Shown here: one piece after another, positions 47,121-55,793 of the stretch
Layout of the letters: every line of letters begins with the position of its first letter
Position numbering within the stretch: the stretch's first letter is position 1
NCBI GenBank assembly: GCA_030447745.1
Contig: JAUJOH010000001.1
Location: 125,835 to 187,339 of the forward strand
Length of the DNA stretch: 61,505 nucleotides
DNA from: Chloroflexota bacterium
GTDB lineage: Bacteria > Chloroflexota > Limnocylindria > Limnocylindrales > CSP1-4
Direction: 5' to 3'
Notes under the pieces: model-generated
The model's database searches: none
What the model was told of the DNA's origin: nothing
What the model saw: the letters and a program-made list of their open reading frames with translations, nothing else
Translations under genes and position numbers: made by a program

Positions 47121-47615
47121 TCAACCGCGGCGCTGCAGCGCCGCCCGGAGGTGGCGTTCGGCGGCCGGCGGGATCATCGGGCTGACGTCGCCCCCGTACC
47201 GCGCGATCTCCCTGACCAGGCTCGAGCTGACGTACCCGTGCTCGAGCGAGGTCATGAAGAAGACGGTGTCGACCTGCGGCGCGAGCTTGCGGTTGTTGTG
47301 GGCCAGCTGCATCTCCGTCTCGAAGTCGCTGATGGCCCGCAGCCCGCGGACGATGAACCGGGCGTCGCGCGAGCGGCAGAAGTCGACGGTCAGGCCAGTG
47401 AACGTGGCCGCGGAGACAGCTGCGCCGAGCGCGGTCTCGGCCATGGTCTCGTCGATCACCGCGACACGCTCCGCGGCAGGCAGGAGGGGTTGCTTGCGCG
47501 GGTTCTCGAGGACGGCCACGACGAGGCGGTCGAACACTGCCGCCGCGCGACGGATCACGTCGAGGTGGCCGTTGGTGATCGGATCGAACGACCCGGGATA
47601 GACCGCGACGCTCAC
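47121..47615 (-). CDS. coaD: Phosphopantetheine adenylyltransferase CoaD
   Basis: The 164-residue protein has AVYPGSFDPITNGHLDVIRR (the T/HxGH nucleotide motif), ENPRKQPLLPAAERV, DARFIVRGLRAISDFETEMQ and the ISSTL-like YVSSSLVREIA. It makes dephospho-CoA. The GTG overlaps the rsmD stop as GTGA. Confidence 0.96.
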   Translation of the reverse strand: MSVAVYPGSFDPITNGHLDVIRRAAAVFDRLVVAVLENPRKQPLLPAAERVAVIDETMAETALGAAVSAATFTGLTVDFCRSRDARFIVRGLRAISDFETEMQLAHNNRKLAPQVDTVFFMTSLEHGYVSSSLVREIARYGGDVSPMIPPAAERHLRAALQRRG

Positions 47616-48247
47616 CGCTCCTCCTCGTCGCCCCGGGCGGCGGCATCCGCAGGCGCGGCCCGGTAGAACGTCAGCGCCGACTCCCCGAACCGGCGCGCGC
47701 GCTCGGATGCTAGCAGCCCTACCTCCGCCGGCGGCGTATCGCGCCAGAAGTGCTTCACCACCACCCGCCCGCCGAGCGCGACCGTACCTTCGGCGCCGAG
47801 GTGGTCGAGGACGCGCCGCAGCAGGTCGGCGTCCGCATACGGCGGATCGACGAGCACGACCTGCCAGCCGCGCTCGTCCACAGACGCCCGCAGCCAGCGC
47901 TCCGCGTCTGCGCGGACGACGCGCGCGCGCGCGCCGAGCCCGGCACGGCGAAGGTTCTCGTCGATCGTGCGGACCGCGCCCGCGTCACGCTCGACGAACG
48001 TCGCCTCCGCCGCCCCGCGCGAGAGCGCCTCGATGCCCGCCGCGCCGCTGCCCGCAAAGAGATCGAGGAACCGCGCGCCGGGCAGATCCGGCTCGAGAAC
48101 CGCGAAGAGCGCCTGCTTGACGCGGTCGGCGAACGGCCGCGTGCCGGGCCCGGGCGCCAGCAACCGGATCCCGCGGGCGACGCCGGCGATCACGCGACCC
48201 GCTTCGCCGCCGCCCCTGCGCGGCGGCCCCGGCCGCCGGTCCCTCAC
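47612..48247 (-). CDS. rsmD: 16S rRNA (guanine-966-N2) methyltransferase RsmD
   Basis: RsmD motifs are GVARGIRLLAPGPGTRPFAD, VKQALFAVLEP, the SAM motif FLDLFAGSGAAGIEALSRGA and VLVDPPYADADLL. It methylates G966 in 16S rRNA. The GTG at 48247 overlaps the restored recG stop as GTGA, giving 211 residues. A GTG at 48193, where conservation begins, is the alternative. In raw sequence the frame runs on from recG because of the duplication there. Confidence 0.93.
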   Translation of the reverse strand: MRDRRPGPPRRGGGEAGRVIAGVARGIRLLAPGPGTRPFADRVKQALFAVLEPDLPGARFLDLFAGSGAAGIEALSRGAAEATFVERDAGAVRTIDENLRRAGLGARARVVRADAERWLRASVDERGWQVVLVDPPYADADLLRRVLDHLGAEGTVALGGRVVVKHFWRDTPPAEVGLLASERARRFGESALTFYRAAPADAAARGDEEER

Positions 48248-50566
48248 GTCGCGCTGGCCGGGTCGCCCGCGTAGACCCGTTCCAGCCAGCCACCCGCCAG
48301 CTCGCGGCGGAACGCCGCATGACCCGGCCGGAGGGCTCCCGATTCGTCGAGGAGCTCCTCGGCCTGCCGCCGCGCGTCCTGGGCCAGCTCGCGGTGCCGG
48401 ACGTTCTGCAGCGACGCCACCCGGAGTCGCGGAAGGCCACTCTGGACGAGCCCCAGCACGTCGCCCTCGCGGCGGAGCTCCCAGTCCCGCTCGGCGAGCT
48501 CGAAGCCGTCCGTCGTGCGCGCCACCGCGATGAGCCGGGCCTGCTCCGTCGTGCTCGGATCGGCGCGGCCGTCCACGAGCGCCTTCCCAGTCCCGCTCGG
48601 CGAGCTCGAAGCCGTCCGTCGTGCGCGCCACCGCGACGAGCCGGGCGTGGTCCGTCGTGCTCGGGTCGGCGCGACCGTCCACGAGCGCCTCCCACTCGCG
48701 GGTGGAGGCGGCGGCAGGCGAGACGAGCGCGCAGTACGACTGGTCCTGGGCGCGGCCGACCCGGCCGCGCAGCTGGTGCAATTGCGCGAGTCCGAACTGG
48801 TCGGCGGTCATGACCACCATCACGCTCGCCCGCGGGACGTCGACCCCGACCTCGAGCACGGTGGTGCCGACGAGGACGTCGAGCGCTCCGTCCCGCAGGC
48901 GGCCGAGCTCCGCGTCCCGCTCGGCGGCCTTCATCCGGCCGTGGACGAGCCCCACGCGCAGCGGCGCCAGGAGCTCCGCCAGCCGGCGCGCCTCGCTCTC
49001 CGCCGCGACCACGTCGGCGTCCTCCGATTCCTCGATCGCCGGCACGACGACGAAGGTCGCCCGGCCCTGTCCGGCCTCGCCGCGCACGAACGCCCAGAGG
49101 CGGTCGAGATCGTCCGGGTGACGGATCGCCGTCCGGACCGCGAGGCGGCCCGCCGGCGGCGTCCGCAGGGTGGACAGGTCGAGGTCCGCATAAAGCACCT
49201 GCCCCAGCGTTCGCGGGATCGGGGTCGCCGTCATCAGCAGGACGTGCGGGGCGTGCCCGCCTGCCTTGGCCTCGAGCTCGGCGCGCTGCTCCACCCCGAA
49301 GCGGTGCTGCTCGTCGACGACCGCGAGACCGAGCAGCGCGAACGTGACCGTCTCCTGGATCAGGGCGTGCGTGCCGACGACGACCGGCGCCATCCCGGAT
49401 GCCACGAGATCGAGCACCCGGCGGCGCTCGGCCGTCCCCAGCGACCCGGCCAGGAGCTCGACGGGGATCCCGAGCGGTTCGAGGAGCAGGCGCAGCGTGT
49501 CGCGGTGCTGCCGGGCGAGCAGGTCGGTGGGGGCCAGGAGTGCGCCCTGGAGCCCCGACCGGGCCGCGGCGGCGAGGGCGTACGCGGCGACCGCTGTCTT
49601 GCCCGAGCCGACGTCGCCCTGGAGCAGGCGGAGCATCGGCCGGTCCCGAGCCAGGTCCCGGCGCAGCTCGGCGATCGCGGTGACCTGGTCCGGCGTGAGC
49701 TCGACCGGCCGCCCCAGCCGCGCCTCCAGCGCCGCTCGCAGCCCCTCGCGGAGCGCGATGTCCGTCGGCTCATCCACCGCGATCGCGCGCGCCAGGTCAC
49801 GACCGCGCTGCCGCCGGCGGGCGACCATGCCGAGCTGGAGCGCGAGAAGCTCGTCGAAGGCCAGGCGCTCCAGGGCCGCGTCCCGCGACTCGAACGACGC
49901 CGGGTAGTGGGCCGCCTCGAGGGCGGCGCCGATCGTCGGCAGCCCGCGTTCGGTGGCCACGCCCGTCGGGAGGTACTCGGGGTAGTCGCGGCCGGCGCGG
50001 TCGAGCGCCTCGCGCATCGCCAGCCGGAGCCGCGCGGCAGTCAGCCCGGCGGTCAGCCGGTAGACCGGCACGATCCGCCCGACGTGGAGCAGGTCGGCCT
50101 CGTCCGTCTCGTGCTGAAACTCCGGGTTGTCGAGCGTCAGCCGCCGCCCGAAGCGCTTGAGCTTGCCGCTCACCACGACGCGGTGCCCGGGCGCCAGCCG
50201 GCGCTCGATGAATCGGCGCCCGAACCAGGTCGCCTCGAGCGTCCCCGTGTCGTCCTCGAGGCGCGCGATCGTCCGCTGGGTCCGGCGCCGGAACCCGGGC
50301 TCGACCCGCACGTCGACCACCCGGACGCGGGCGGACACGACACTGCCCTCCTCGGCCCAGACGAGGTCGCCGAGGCGACGCATCTCGCGGAGGTCGTCGT
50401 ACCGGCGCGGGAGGTGGAACAGGAGGTCGCGCACGGTGAGGATCCCGAGCCGGTGCCCGGCGCGCTTGAGGGCAGGCGCGGCCGTCAGGCCGGACGCCGC
50501 GAGCGGCGTGGCGAGCAGGCCGACCGGATTCGCCGGCGGCTCGATCGGTGCCGCTGCGCGTGACAC
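48244..50566 (-). CDS. recG: ATP-dependent DNA helicase RecG (frame broken by a 106-base tandem duplication)
   Basis: The wedge/OB domain has GILTVRDLLFHLPRRYDDL and DDTGTLEATWFGRRFI. The helicase core has LLQGDVGSGKTAVAAYALA, DEQHRFGVEQRAEL, LMTATPIPRTL, TVLEVGVDVPRASVM and QLHQLRGRVGRA. The end should read TTDGFELAERDWELRREGDV and VQSGLPRLRVASL, with the stop at 48244. In between, 48482-48587 and 48588-48693 are near-identical 106-base units, which shifts the frame. RecG remodels stalled forks and junctions. The GTG is at 50566. The order fakA-recG-rsmD-coaD is typical. Confidence 0.93.
48482..48693 (-). repeat. 106-base tandem duplication inside recG
   Basis: Units start at 48482 and 48588. 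They differ at about five positions: two synonymous, and three giving D/E, H/Q and V/I changes in the reading frame each copy would have. Because 106 is not a multiple of three, the reading frame is broken. Confidence 0.85.
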
Positions 50567-50570
50567 GCGG

Positions 50571-52286
50571 CTACTCCGCCGCGATCAGGTACCGGTAATG
50601 CGGCTGTCCGCCGTGGACGACCTCGACCTCCACGCCGTCGTGCGCCTCGCTCAGGCGCCGCGCCATCGCCTCGGCGTCGCCGAGCTCGGCACCGTCCCCG
50701 TAGTAGACGGTCACGAGCTCGAACCCAGCCTCCAGCGCGCGAACGCCCGCCATGACGGCGCGAGCGCAATCGTGGTCGACCGCAACGAGCCCTTCGTCCG
50801 GGTCGAGGACGATCGTCTGACCCCGGCGCACGCGTCGCCCGCCGATCGTCGCGTCCCGGACCGCTTCCGTGACGGCGAGGGTCTGGACGGCGCGTCCGGC
50901 CCGGGTCATCTCGACGACATTGGCCGCCGCGTCGCGAGCCGGGTCGAGGGCGAGAAGCGCGGCGAACCCCTCGGCAGCGTTCCGCGTCGGGACGACCTCC
51001 ACCGGCCGGTCCGCCATGGCCGCCACCTGGCGTGCCGCCATCACGACGTTCGGGTTGTTCGGGAGGATCACGGTCTCGCGCGCGTCGACGGTGCGGAGCG
51101 CCTCCATCAGCTCGCCGGTGCTGGGGTTCGCGGATTGCCCGCCCCGGACGACGGCCGCGACGCCGAACTCGCGGAAGATCGCGGCCAGCCCCTCCCCCGC
51201 CGCGACCGCCACGACCGCGAGGGGCAGGACGTCCGTCGCGCCCGATCGGGAACCGTTGAACGCGTCACGACCGGCCGTCGCGCTGTGGCCGACGGCCGAC
51301 GAACCCGCCTCCGCCTCGATCGCCGGAGTACCGGTGAACTGCGCGGCCCGGGTCTCCCGGACGTCGCGCGCCTGGTTGTCGAGGTTCTCGACGCTGATCC
51401 GGCTGAGGCTCCCGAGCCGGAGCCCATAGCCGATGACCTCGTCCGGCCGCTCGCTGTGGACGTGGACCTTGACGGCGCGTGCGTCGCCGGCCACCAGGAC
51501 CGATTCGCCGATCGACTCGAGCTCGGCGCGGATGGCATCGACATCGAGGCGCGCGGTTCCCTCGGCCTGGAGCAGGAACATCGTCTCGTAGCCGAACCCC
51601 TCGTCGGCGTGCGCGACGGGGGCGGACGGCCGCGCCGCCGGTGCGACCGCGCGCACGGCCGCCGGCGCCTGGCCGCGGAGGTGCTGGAGGCCACCCTCGA
51701 ACAACCGCAGGATGCCCTGCCCGCCCGCATCGACCACGCCGGCCTCGCGCAAGACCGGGAGCAGGCTGGGCGTCCTCGCCACCGCGCGCTCGGCCGCCTG
51801 GACGGTTGCCGCGAGCACGGCCTGGAGGTCGTTGTCTCGCTCGGCGCTCGCGACCGCCGCGTCCGCCGCCTCGCGGATGACCGTCAGGATCGTCCCCTCC
51901 ACGGGCTTCGCCACCGCGCCGTACGCCGCCCGGCTGCCCTGGGCCAGTGCGTGGGCGAGGTCCAGCCCGTTGAAGCGGCGCTTGCCGCCCAGCCCCTCGG
52001 CCATGCCGCGGAAGATCTGGCTGGTGATGACCCCGGAGTTGCCGCGGGCGCCCATCAGCGCCCCGAAGCTGATCGCCTGCGCCACCCGCTCGGCCGGCTG
52101 ATCCGCGACGCGCTCGGCCTCCTGGAGCGCGGCCCGGACGGTGGCGAACATGTTCGACCCCGTGTCGCCGTCGGGGACCGGGTAGACGTTGAGGCCGTTG
52201 ATCTCGCCGACGTGCGCCTCGAGGTTGGCGGCGCCGGCACGGAACGCGGCGAGGAGGCCTGAACCGTCGCACGATCGGCGGGCCAT
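50571..52286 (-). CDS. fakA: Fatty acid kinase FakA-like protein (DhaL/YloV)
   Basis: The 571-residue protein has the DhaL ATP-binding domain: NVYPVPDGDTGSNMFATVRA, ISFGALMGARGNSGVITSQI and VVDAGGQGILRLFEGGL. The middle domain contains FGYETMFLLQAEG and VHVHSERP. The C-terminal part has VILPNNPNVVMAARQVA and DPDEGLVAVDHD. FakA phosphorylates fatty acids bound to FakB; no FakB is in the window. The ATG shares one base with the asp23 stop (TGATG), the usual Asp23-FakA pairing. Confidence 0.9.
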   Translation of the reverse strand: MARRSCDGSGLLAAFRAGAANLEAHVGEINGLNVYPVPDGDTGSNMFATVRAALQEAERVADQPAERVAQAISFGALMGARGNSGVITSQIFRGMAEGLGGKRRFNGLDLAHALAQGSRAAYGAVAKPVEGTILTVIREAADAAVASAERDNDLQAVLAATVQAAERAVARTPSLLPVLREAGVVDAGGQGILRLFEGGLQHLRGQAPAAVRAVAPAARPSAPVAHADEGFGYETMFLLQAEGTARLDVDAIRAELESIGESVLVAGDARAVKVHVHSERPDEVIGYGLRLGSLSRISVENLDNQARDVRETRAAQFTGTPAIEAEAGSSAVGHSATAGRDAFNGSRSGATDVLPLAVVAVAAGEGLAAIFREFGVAAVVRGGQSANPSTGELMEALRTVDARETVILPNNPNVVMAARQVAAMADRPVEVVPTRNAAEGFAALLALDPARDAAANVVEMTRAGRAVQTLAVTEAVRDATIGGRRVRRGQTIVLDPDEGLVAVDHDCARAVMAGVRALEAGFELVTVYYGDGAELGDAEAMARRLSEAHDGVEVEVVHGGQPHYRYLIAAE

Positions 52287-52702
52287 CAGGCGACGTCCAT
52301 GCCGCTCTCCGCCAGATCCGTCGTGCGCAGGCCGCGGCGGACCGGCGGGCCGGGCGGGACGCTGCCGGGTTGCAGGCTCAGGCCGCGGACGTGGATCGTC
52401 AGGCGATTGAGGTCGCGGCCGAGTGAGCGTCGGACCGCGTAGCGGACGGCGGAGTCGACCTGGCGAGCGACCTCCGCGACCGGCAGACCGTAGGCCACCT
52501 GGAGCGCAAGGTCGACCGCCAGACCGCGCCGGAGGTCGAGGCGGATCCCGGGCTGGGCGAGGCCGAGCGTCCCGAGCAGCCGAGCCCACGGCGTCACGGC
52601 GAAGCCGGTCACGCCGTACGAGCCGAGCACGGCCGCCCGAACGATGTCCAGGACGGCACGACGGGTGACGAGCGATCGACCTGGCGCAGGGTGGGTGGGC
52701 AC
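52286..52702 (-). CDS. Asp23/Gls24 family envelope protein, copy 2 (YloU-like)
   Basis: The Asp23 core reads VRAAVLGSYGVTGFAV, VDLALQVAYGLPVAEVARQV and LNRLTIHVRGLSL. YloU-type members sit directly before fakA, as here. I chose the GTG at 52702, preceded by AGGAGG 12 bases upstream. A TTG at 52738 would add 12 Pro/Ala residues. The C-terminal 25 residues are not conserved. It is divergent from rpmB. Confidence 0.85.
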   Translation of the reverse strand: MPTHPAPGRSLVTRRAVLDIVRAAVLGSYGVTGFAVTPWARLLGTLGLAQPGIRLDLRRGLAVDLALQVAYGLPVAEVARQVDSAVRYAVRRSLGRDLNRLTIHVRGLSLQPGSVPPGPPVRRGLRTTDLAESGMDVA

Positions 52703-52774
52703 CGTGGGCGCAGTCCTCCTCGGGGCCGGCGGGAGCAAGCCGGCGGAGCAGGGCTCGGAGGGCCGCAGGCCGTC

Positions 52775-52783
52775 TGCTACTAT
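52775..52783 (+). promoter_or_regulatory. Extended -10 promoter element of rpmB
   Basis: Plus strand TGC-TACTAT (52775-52783), then ACGCCGCC. The start would be near 52790, leaving a 50-base leader to the rpmB ATG. Part of the 137-base divergent gap with asp23. Confidence 0.55.
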
Positions 52784-52839
52784 ACGCCGCCTGCCGGGGC
52801 CGCCCGCGCCGTCACTTCTTCCCCTGTCTCGAGGATCCC

Positions 52840-53037
52840 ATGGCCAGTTCCTGCGCCATCTGCGGCAAGGCCTCGATGGGCGGGTTCAACCCGCAGTCGT
52901 CGGGCATGAACCGCGTCCGGGCCCACCGCCGCTACCAGCCCAACCTCCAGCCCACGCTCGTGACCGAGAAGGGCGTCGCGACGAAGCAGCTCGTCTGCAC
53001 GCGCTGTCGACGGACGATGCTGAAGTCCGCGAAGTAG
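52840..53037 (+). CDS. rpmB: 50S ribosomal protein L28
   Basis: The 65-residue protein reads MASSCAICGKASMGGFNPQS, then NRVRAHRRYQPNLQPTLV and TKQLVCTRCRRTMLKSAK. Its four cysteines (CAIC, CTRC) make it the zinc-binding form. The ATG has GAGGAT upstream. It is a single-gene unit with its own promoter and terminator, transcribed away from fakA, a common arrangement. Confidence 0.96.
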   Translation: MASSCAICGKASMGGFNPQSSGMNRVRAHRRYQPNLQPTLVTEKGVATKQLVCTRCRRTMLKSAK

Positions 53038-53061
53038 GCCGGCTGGCGACCCGCCGCTCCT

Positions 53062-53099
53062 CGGCCGGTCGCGCAGCGACTGGCCGTTGCTTGCTCTGT
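53062..53099 (+). terminator. Intrinsic terminator of rpmB
   Basis: CGGCCGGTCGC (53062-53072) and GCGACTGGCCG (53076-53086) form 11 pairs including one G-U around a GCA loop, followed by the T-rich TTGCTTGCTCTGT. It lies 25 bases past the rpmB stop. Confidence 0.7.
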
Positions 53100-54249
53100 C
53101 GCGCGCACGGTGTCGCGCCGTAGCGCGGTAGCGCAGGCGGGATATCCTCGCGTGGCGTTCCTCGCGTCCGGCGAGACCCTACCCGTGACGGGCCCAAACT
53201 GCGTGGACCTTCGTTGCAGCCGACCAAGGCGTGTTCATGCAAGCGGGCAGGGACTGACGGAACGCCGTGACCGGGCGGACCGTGAGCGACCCACAGATCC
53301 GGTGAGCCTGATGCGCGGCGTGGCGGCCGCGCTTGTCGTGGCGTCTATGGTCAGCCTGTGGTCGCGGGGACAACCCCCGGTACGTTGACGGACGGGTCAC
53401 GGCGACGCTCGATGGTCGAAGGGATTTGCTGCGGCGGCCGTGCGGCGGTGATGCGCCCGGCGCGCCGGGTCCGCGCGAGGTTCGGTCGAATACCACCCCG
53501 TGTAGTGCAAGACATGACCTGATCAGGCGACGGACGTCGGCGCGTGCACGGCGGAGGGCGGCGTCCGTGTCATGTACCACTGGGGATAGTGAGTGGCGGC
53601 ACCTGGGCGCCCAGCACTACGCGGGATGGTACGTGACCAGAAACGGGGCCATCGGCGCGAACAGCACTAGTCGGGGTGGTAGCTGACCAGAAACGGCGCC
53701 ATGGCGGCGGGCCGCACCACCCCGGTGGCACGTGACCGGAGATGCGGCCCAGACCGTCAGGTACTTCGGTCTCGAGGCGGCGCTTGAACACCCACTTCCG
53801 GCGCAAGCCGTCAGCCGCGTGGGCGTCGCGACTGCAATCGACGGTCCGGTCGTCGATCGCACACTGCTGGCACTTAGAGGGGTTGAACCCGATCAAGCGC
53901 TGGTGGCACGCGCCGTCCACGGCCTCGGCTACGAATATGTGCTCTTCATCTCGGGGGATCGGGTCGGGCAGCCCCTGAGCGCGGTCGAGGGTCTCTGCCC
54001 GTACCTGATCCGCAATCCGGAGTATCGCGGGCTGTCCACCTGGTTGACGACCTGGATGCCCGCAGCAGCTCGTCTGACTGCTCGGCACGACCGGGACGAC
54101 GGGCCGTTTGCATCAGAACGCGCTTCACGCCCCGCGCGTACCGTGGGTCGACCTTCGTCCAGTCATGGACGACATCACGGCGCCTTCGGCCGCCGAACGT
54201 GTGCGAGCGGCCCGTCACCCCAAGCTCCTGCCTAGAACCGTCGCACGCG
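53100..54249. other. Gene-poor region with relics
   Basis: No convincing gene is seen. Several short ORFs exist on both strands. The minus-strand stretch near 54187-53760 has two coding-like pieces in different frames: one with HDWTKVDPRYARGVKRVLMQ near 54160, another with GFNPSKCQQCAIDD followed by RRKWVFKRRLETEVPDGLGR, ending against the repeat units. They may be remains of one decayed mobile-element gene, but I recognise no family. Base composition is slightly less G/C biased than in the genes. Confidence 0.4.
53490..53750. repeat. Degenerate multi-repeat element, copy B
   Basis: A reverse-oriented unit at 53490-53514 is followed, after about 60 bases, by a weak unit near 53576 and three direct units starting at 53612, 53662 and 53712 (period 50, 49-50 at the end). 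The shared core is CAC-TAC-nCGGGnTGGTA-CnTGACC-AGAAACGG. Copy A in the nusA-ispG gap has the same plan. Several ends of IS elements have such multiple repeats. Confidence 0.65.
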
Positions 54250-54699
54250 TCACCTGTCGGCGGTGTCGAGCCAGATCGTGAACGGCCCGTCGTTCACCAG
54301 CTCCACCGCCATCTCGGCGCCGAACCGCCCGATCCGGACCGGCCGGCCCAGCAGGTTCGCGAGCGCAGCGGCCAGCACGAGATACAGCCGCTCAGCGTGG
54401 TCGGGGCGAGCCGCTCCGGTGAACCCCGGGCGTCGACCGCGACGCGTGTCCGCGAACAGCGTGAACTGGCTGACGACGAGCGCCTCGGCACCCACGCCGG
54501 CGAGCGATTCGTTCGTCCGTCCGGCCTCGTCGCGGAAGATCCGGAGCTCAGCGATGCGCCGCGCGAGCGAGCGCGCCACGTCCTCGTCGTCCTCCGGGGC
54601 CACGCCGACGAAGACGAGCAGGCCGGCCTCGATCCGACCGATCACGTCGTCTCCGACGCGGACCTCCGCCCGCGACACACGCTGGAGGAGCGCGCGCAC
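54250..54699 (-). CDS. dtd: D-aminoacyl-tRNA deacylase Dtd
   Basis: The 149-residue protein has RALLQRVSRAEVRVGDDV, FVGVAPEDDEDVARSLARRI, the active-site loop SQFTLFAD and the late motif NDGPFTIWLDT, where the family has a Gly-cis-Pro. It hydrolyses D-aminoacyl-tRNAs and misacylated Gly-tRNA(Ala). The GTG start is one base past the PAP2 stop. It is the last gene of rlmN-rpe-PAP2-dtd; no terminator is obvious downstream. Confidence 0.95.
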   Translation of the reverse strand: MRALLQRVSRAEVRVGDDVIGRIEAGLLVFVGVAPEDDEDVARSLARRIAELRIFRDEAGRTNESLAGVGAEALVVSQFTLFADTRRGRRPGFTGAARPDHAERLYLVLAAALANLLGRPVRIGRFGAEMAVELVNDGPFTIWLDTADR

Positions 54700-54700
54700 G

Positions 54701-55793
54701 CTACCGGCTGAGCACGCCCGCGGCGGCGCGCCAACCCCCGGCGAGGAGGACGGCCCACGGGACGAGGAACAGCGGCGTCGAGCTGCCGCCCGCGAAGCCC
54801 TGGGCCATCGACACGAGAAGCAGCGCCCCGGCCGCCACCGCCACGGCACCGTGCGCGAGCGCACGTCGGTCGACGCGGCGGAGGGGGACCCGGCGATCCC
54901 GGGGGTCGGCCGACAGCTCGGCGTCCGCGGCCCGGTCGACGAGGCCACGGAACCAGCCCGGCGCGTGGATGACCGCCCAGTAGGCAGCGGCCGCATACGC
55001 GAGGCCGGCGAGGATGTCGACGACGTAGTGGTCGGCGATATAGACGATCGCGAACCAGACACAGGCGGAATACAGCAGCATCAGCCAGCCGACCCGGCCG
55101 AAGAACCGCCGGGCGAACAGGAAGGCCAGGAAGGGATAGGCCGCGTGGAGCGACGGCACGGCCGCCACCTGGTTCGGATCCCGGCACCGCCGCCCACCCG
55201 GGCGGCGCCACCGGCAGCACGAGGTACGTCACGAACCCGGCCATCGACAGCACGATCAGCGCTGCGACGTAGTCGTAGAACACGCGCCGGCGCCGCAGCC
55301 ACAGGAAGAACGCCACCGCGAGCGGCAGCGGGAAGTGCAGGAAGTAGAAGATCGTGCCGGCGACAGCCCATGGGTCCACCCCCGACGACCGGTGCAGCCA
55401 GGCCTGGAGGACCTGTGTCGGAACGTGGCCCGCGAACAGCCATCGCTCGAGCGCGAGCACGTCCTCGACGTGGATCGCCGCCCCGAAGTTGTCGGCGTAG
55501 CCGCGCATCAGCTCGTAGGCGAAGAACAGGCCGATGAACGGGATCCAGTCGCGCAGGAAGAGCCGGCCGCGACCGAGGAGGACGGCGGCCAGGCCGAGGC
55601 CGATCAGGAGCACGTCCGGGGTGAGCGAGACGCCGCGGGCGATCATCAGCCCGGACAGCACTGCGATGTAGCCCGCGACGAGCCCGATCAGCAGGCGATC
55701 GTTGCGCCGCCCGAGGTGGGCGTCGGACGCCGCGTGGACCGGGTCGGCGCGCTCCGGCGCGAGGTTCGGTTGGGCGACCGCCTTGTCGCTCAC
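54701..55793 (-). CDS. PAP2-family membrane phosphatase/transferase (frame broken once)
   Basis: Six or so membrane segments are seen: LLIGLVAGYIAVLSGLMIAR, VLLIGLGLAAVLL, WIPFIGLFFAYELM and others. The PAP2 catalytic set follows in the next frame: AAVPSLHAAYPFLAFLF, and ADHYVVDILAG with His and Asp. One base is missing near 55176, where VPGIRNQVAAVPSLHA is expected. The type resembles Aur1/IPC synthase-like PAP2 proteins that act on lipid phosphates at the membrane; the substrate is unknown. The GTG overlaps the rpe stop as GTGA. Confidence 0.82.

Noticed and set aside
47612-50566. A 984-codon RecG-RsmD fusion protein
   Set aside because: The continuous frame is created by the 106-base duplication in recG. 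The true recG end (QSGLPRLRVASL) is in another frame with a stop that overlaps the rsmD GTG.
53612-53750. CRISPR array
   Set aside because: Units are 50 bases apart but the whole unit is repeated, with no unique spacers, no constant short repeat and no cas genes.
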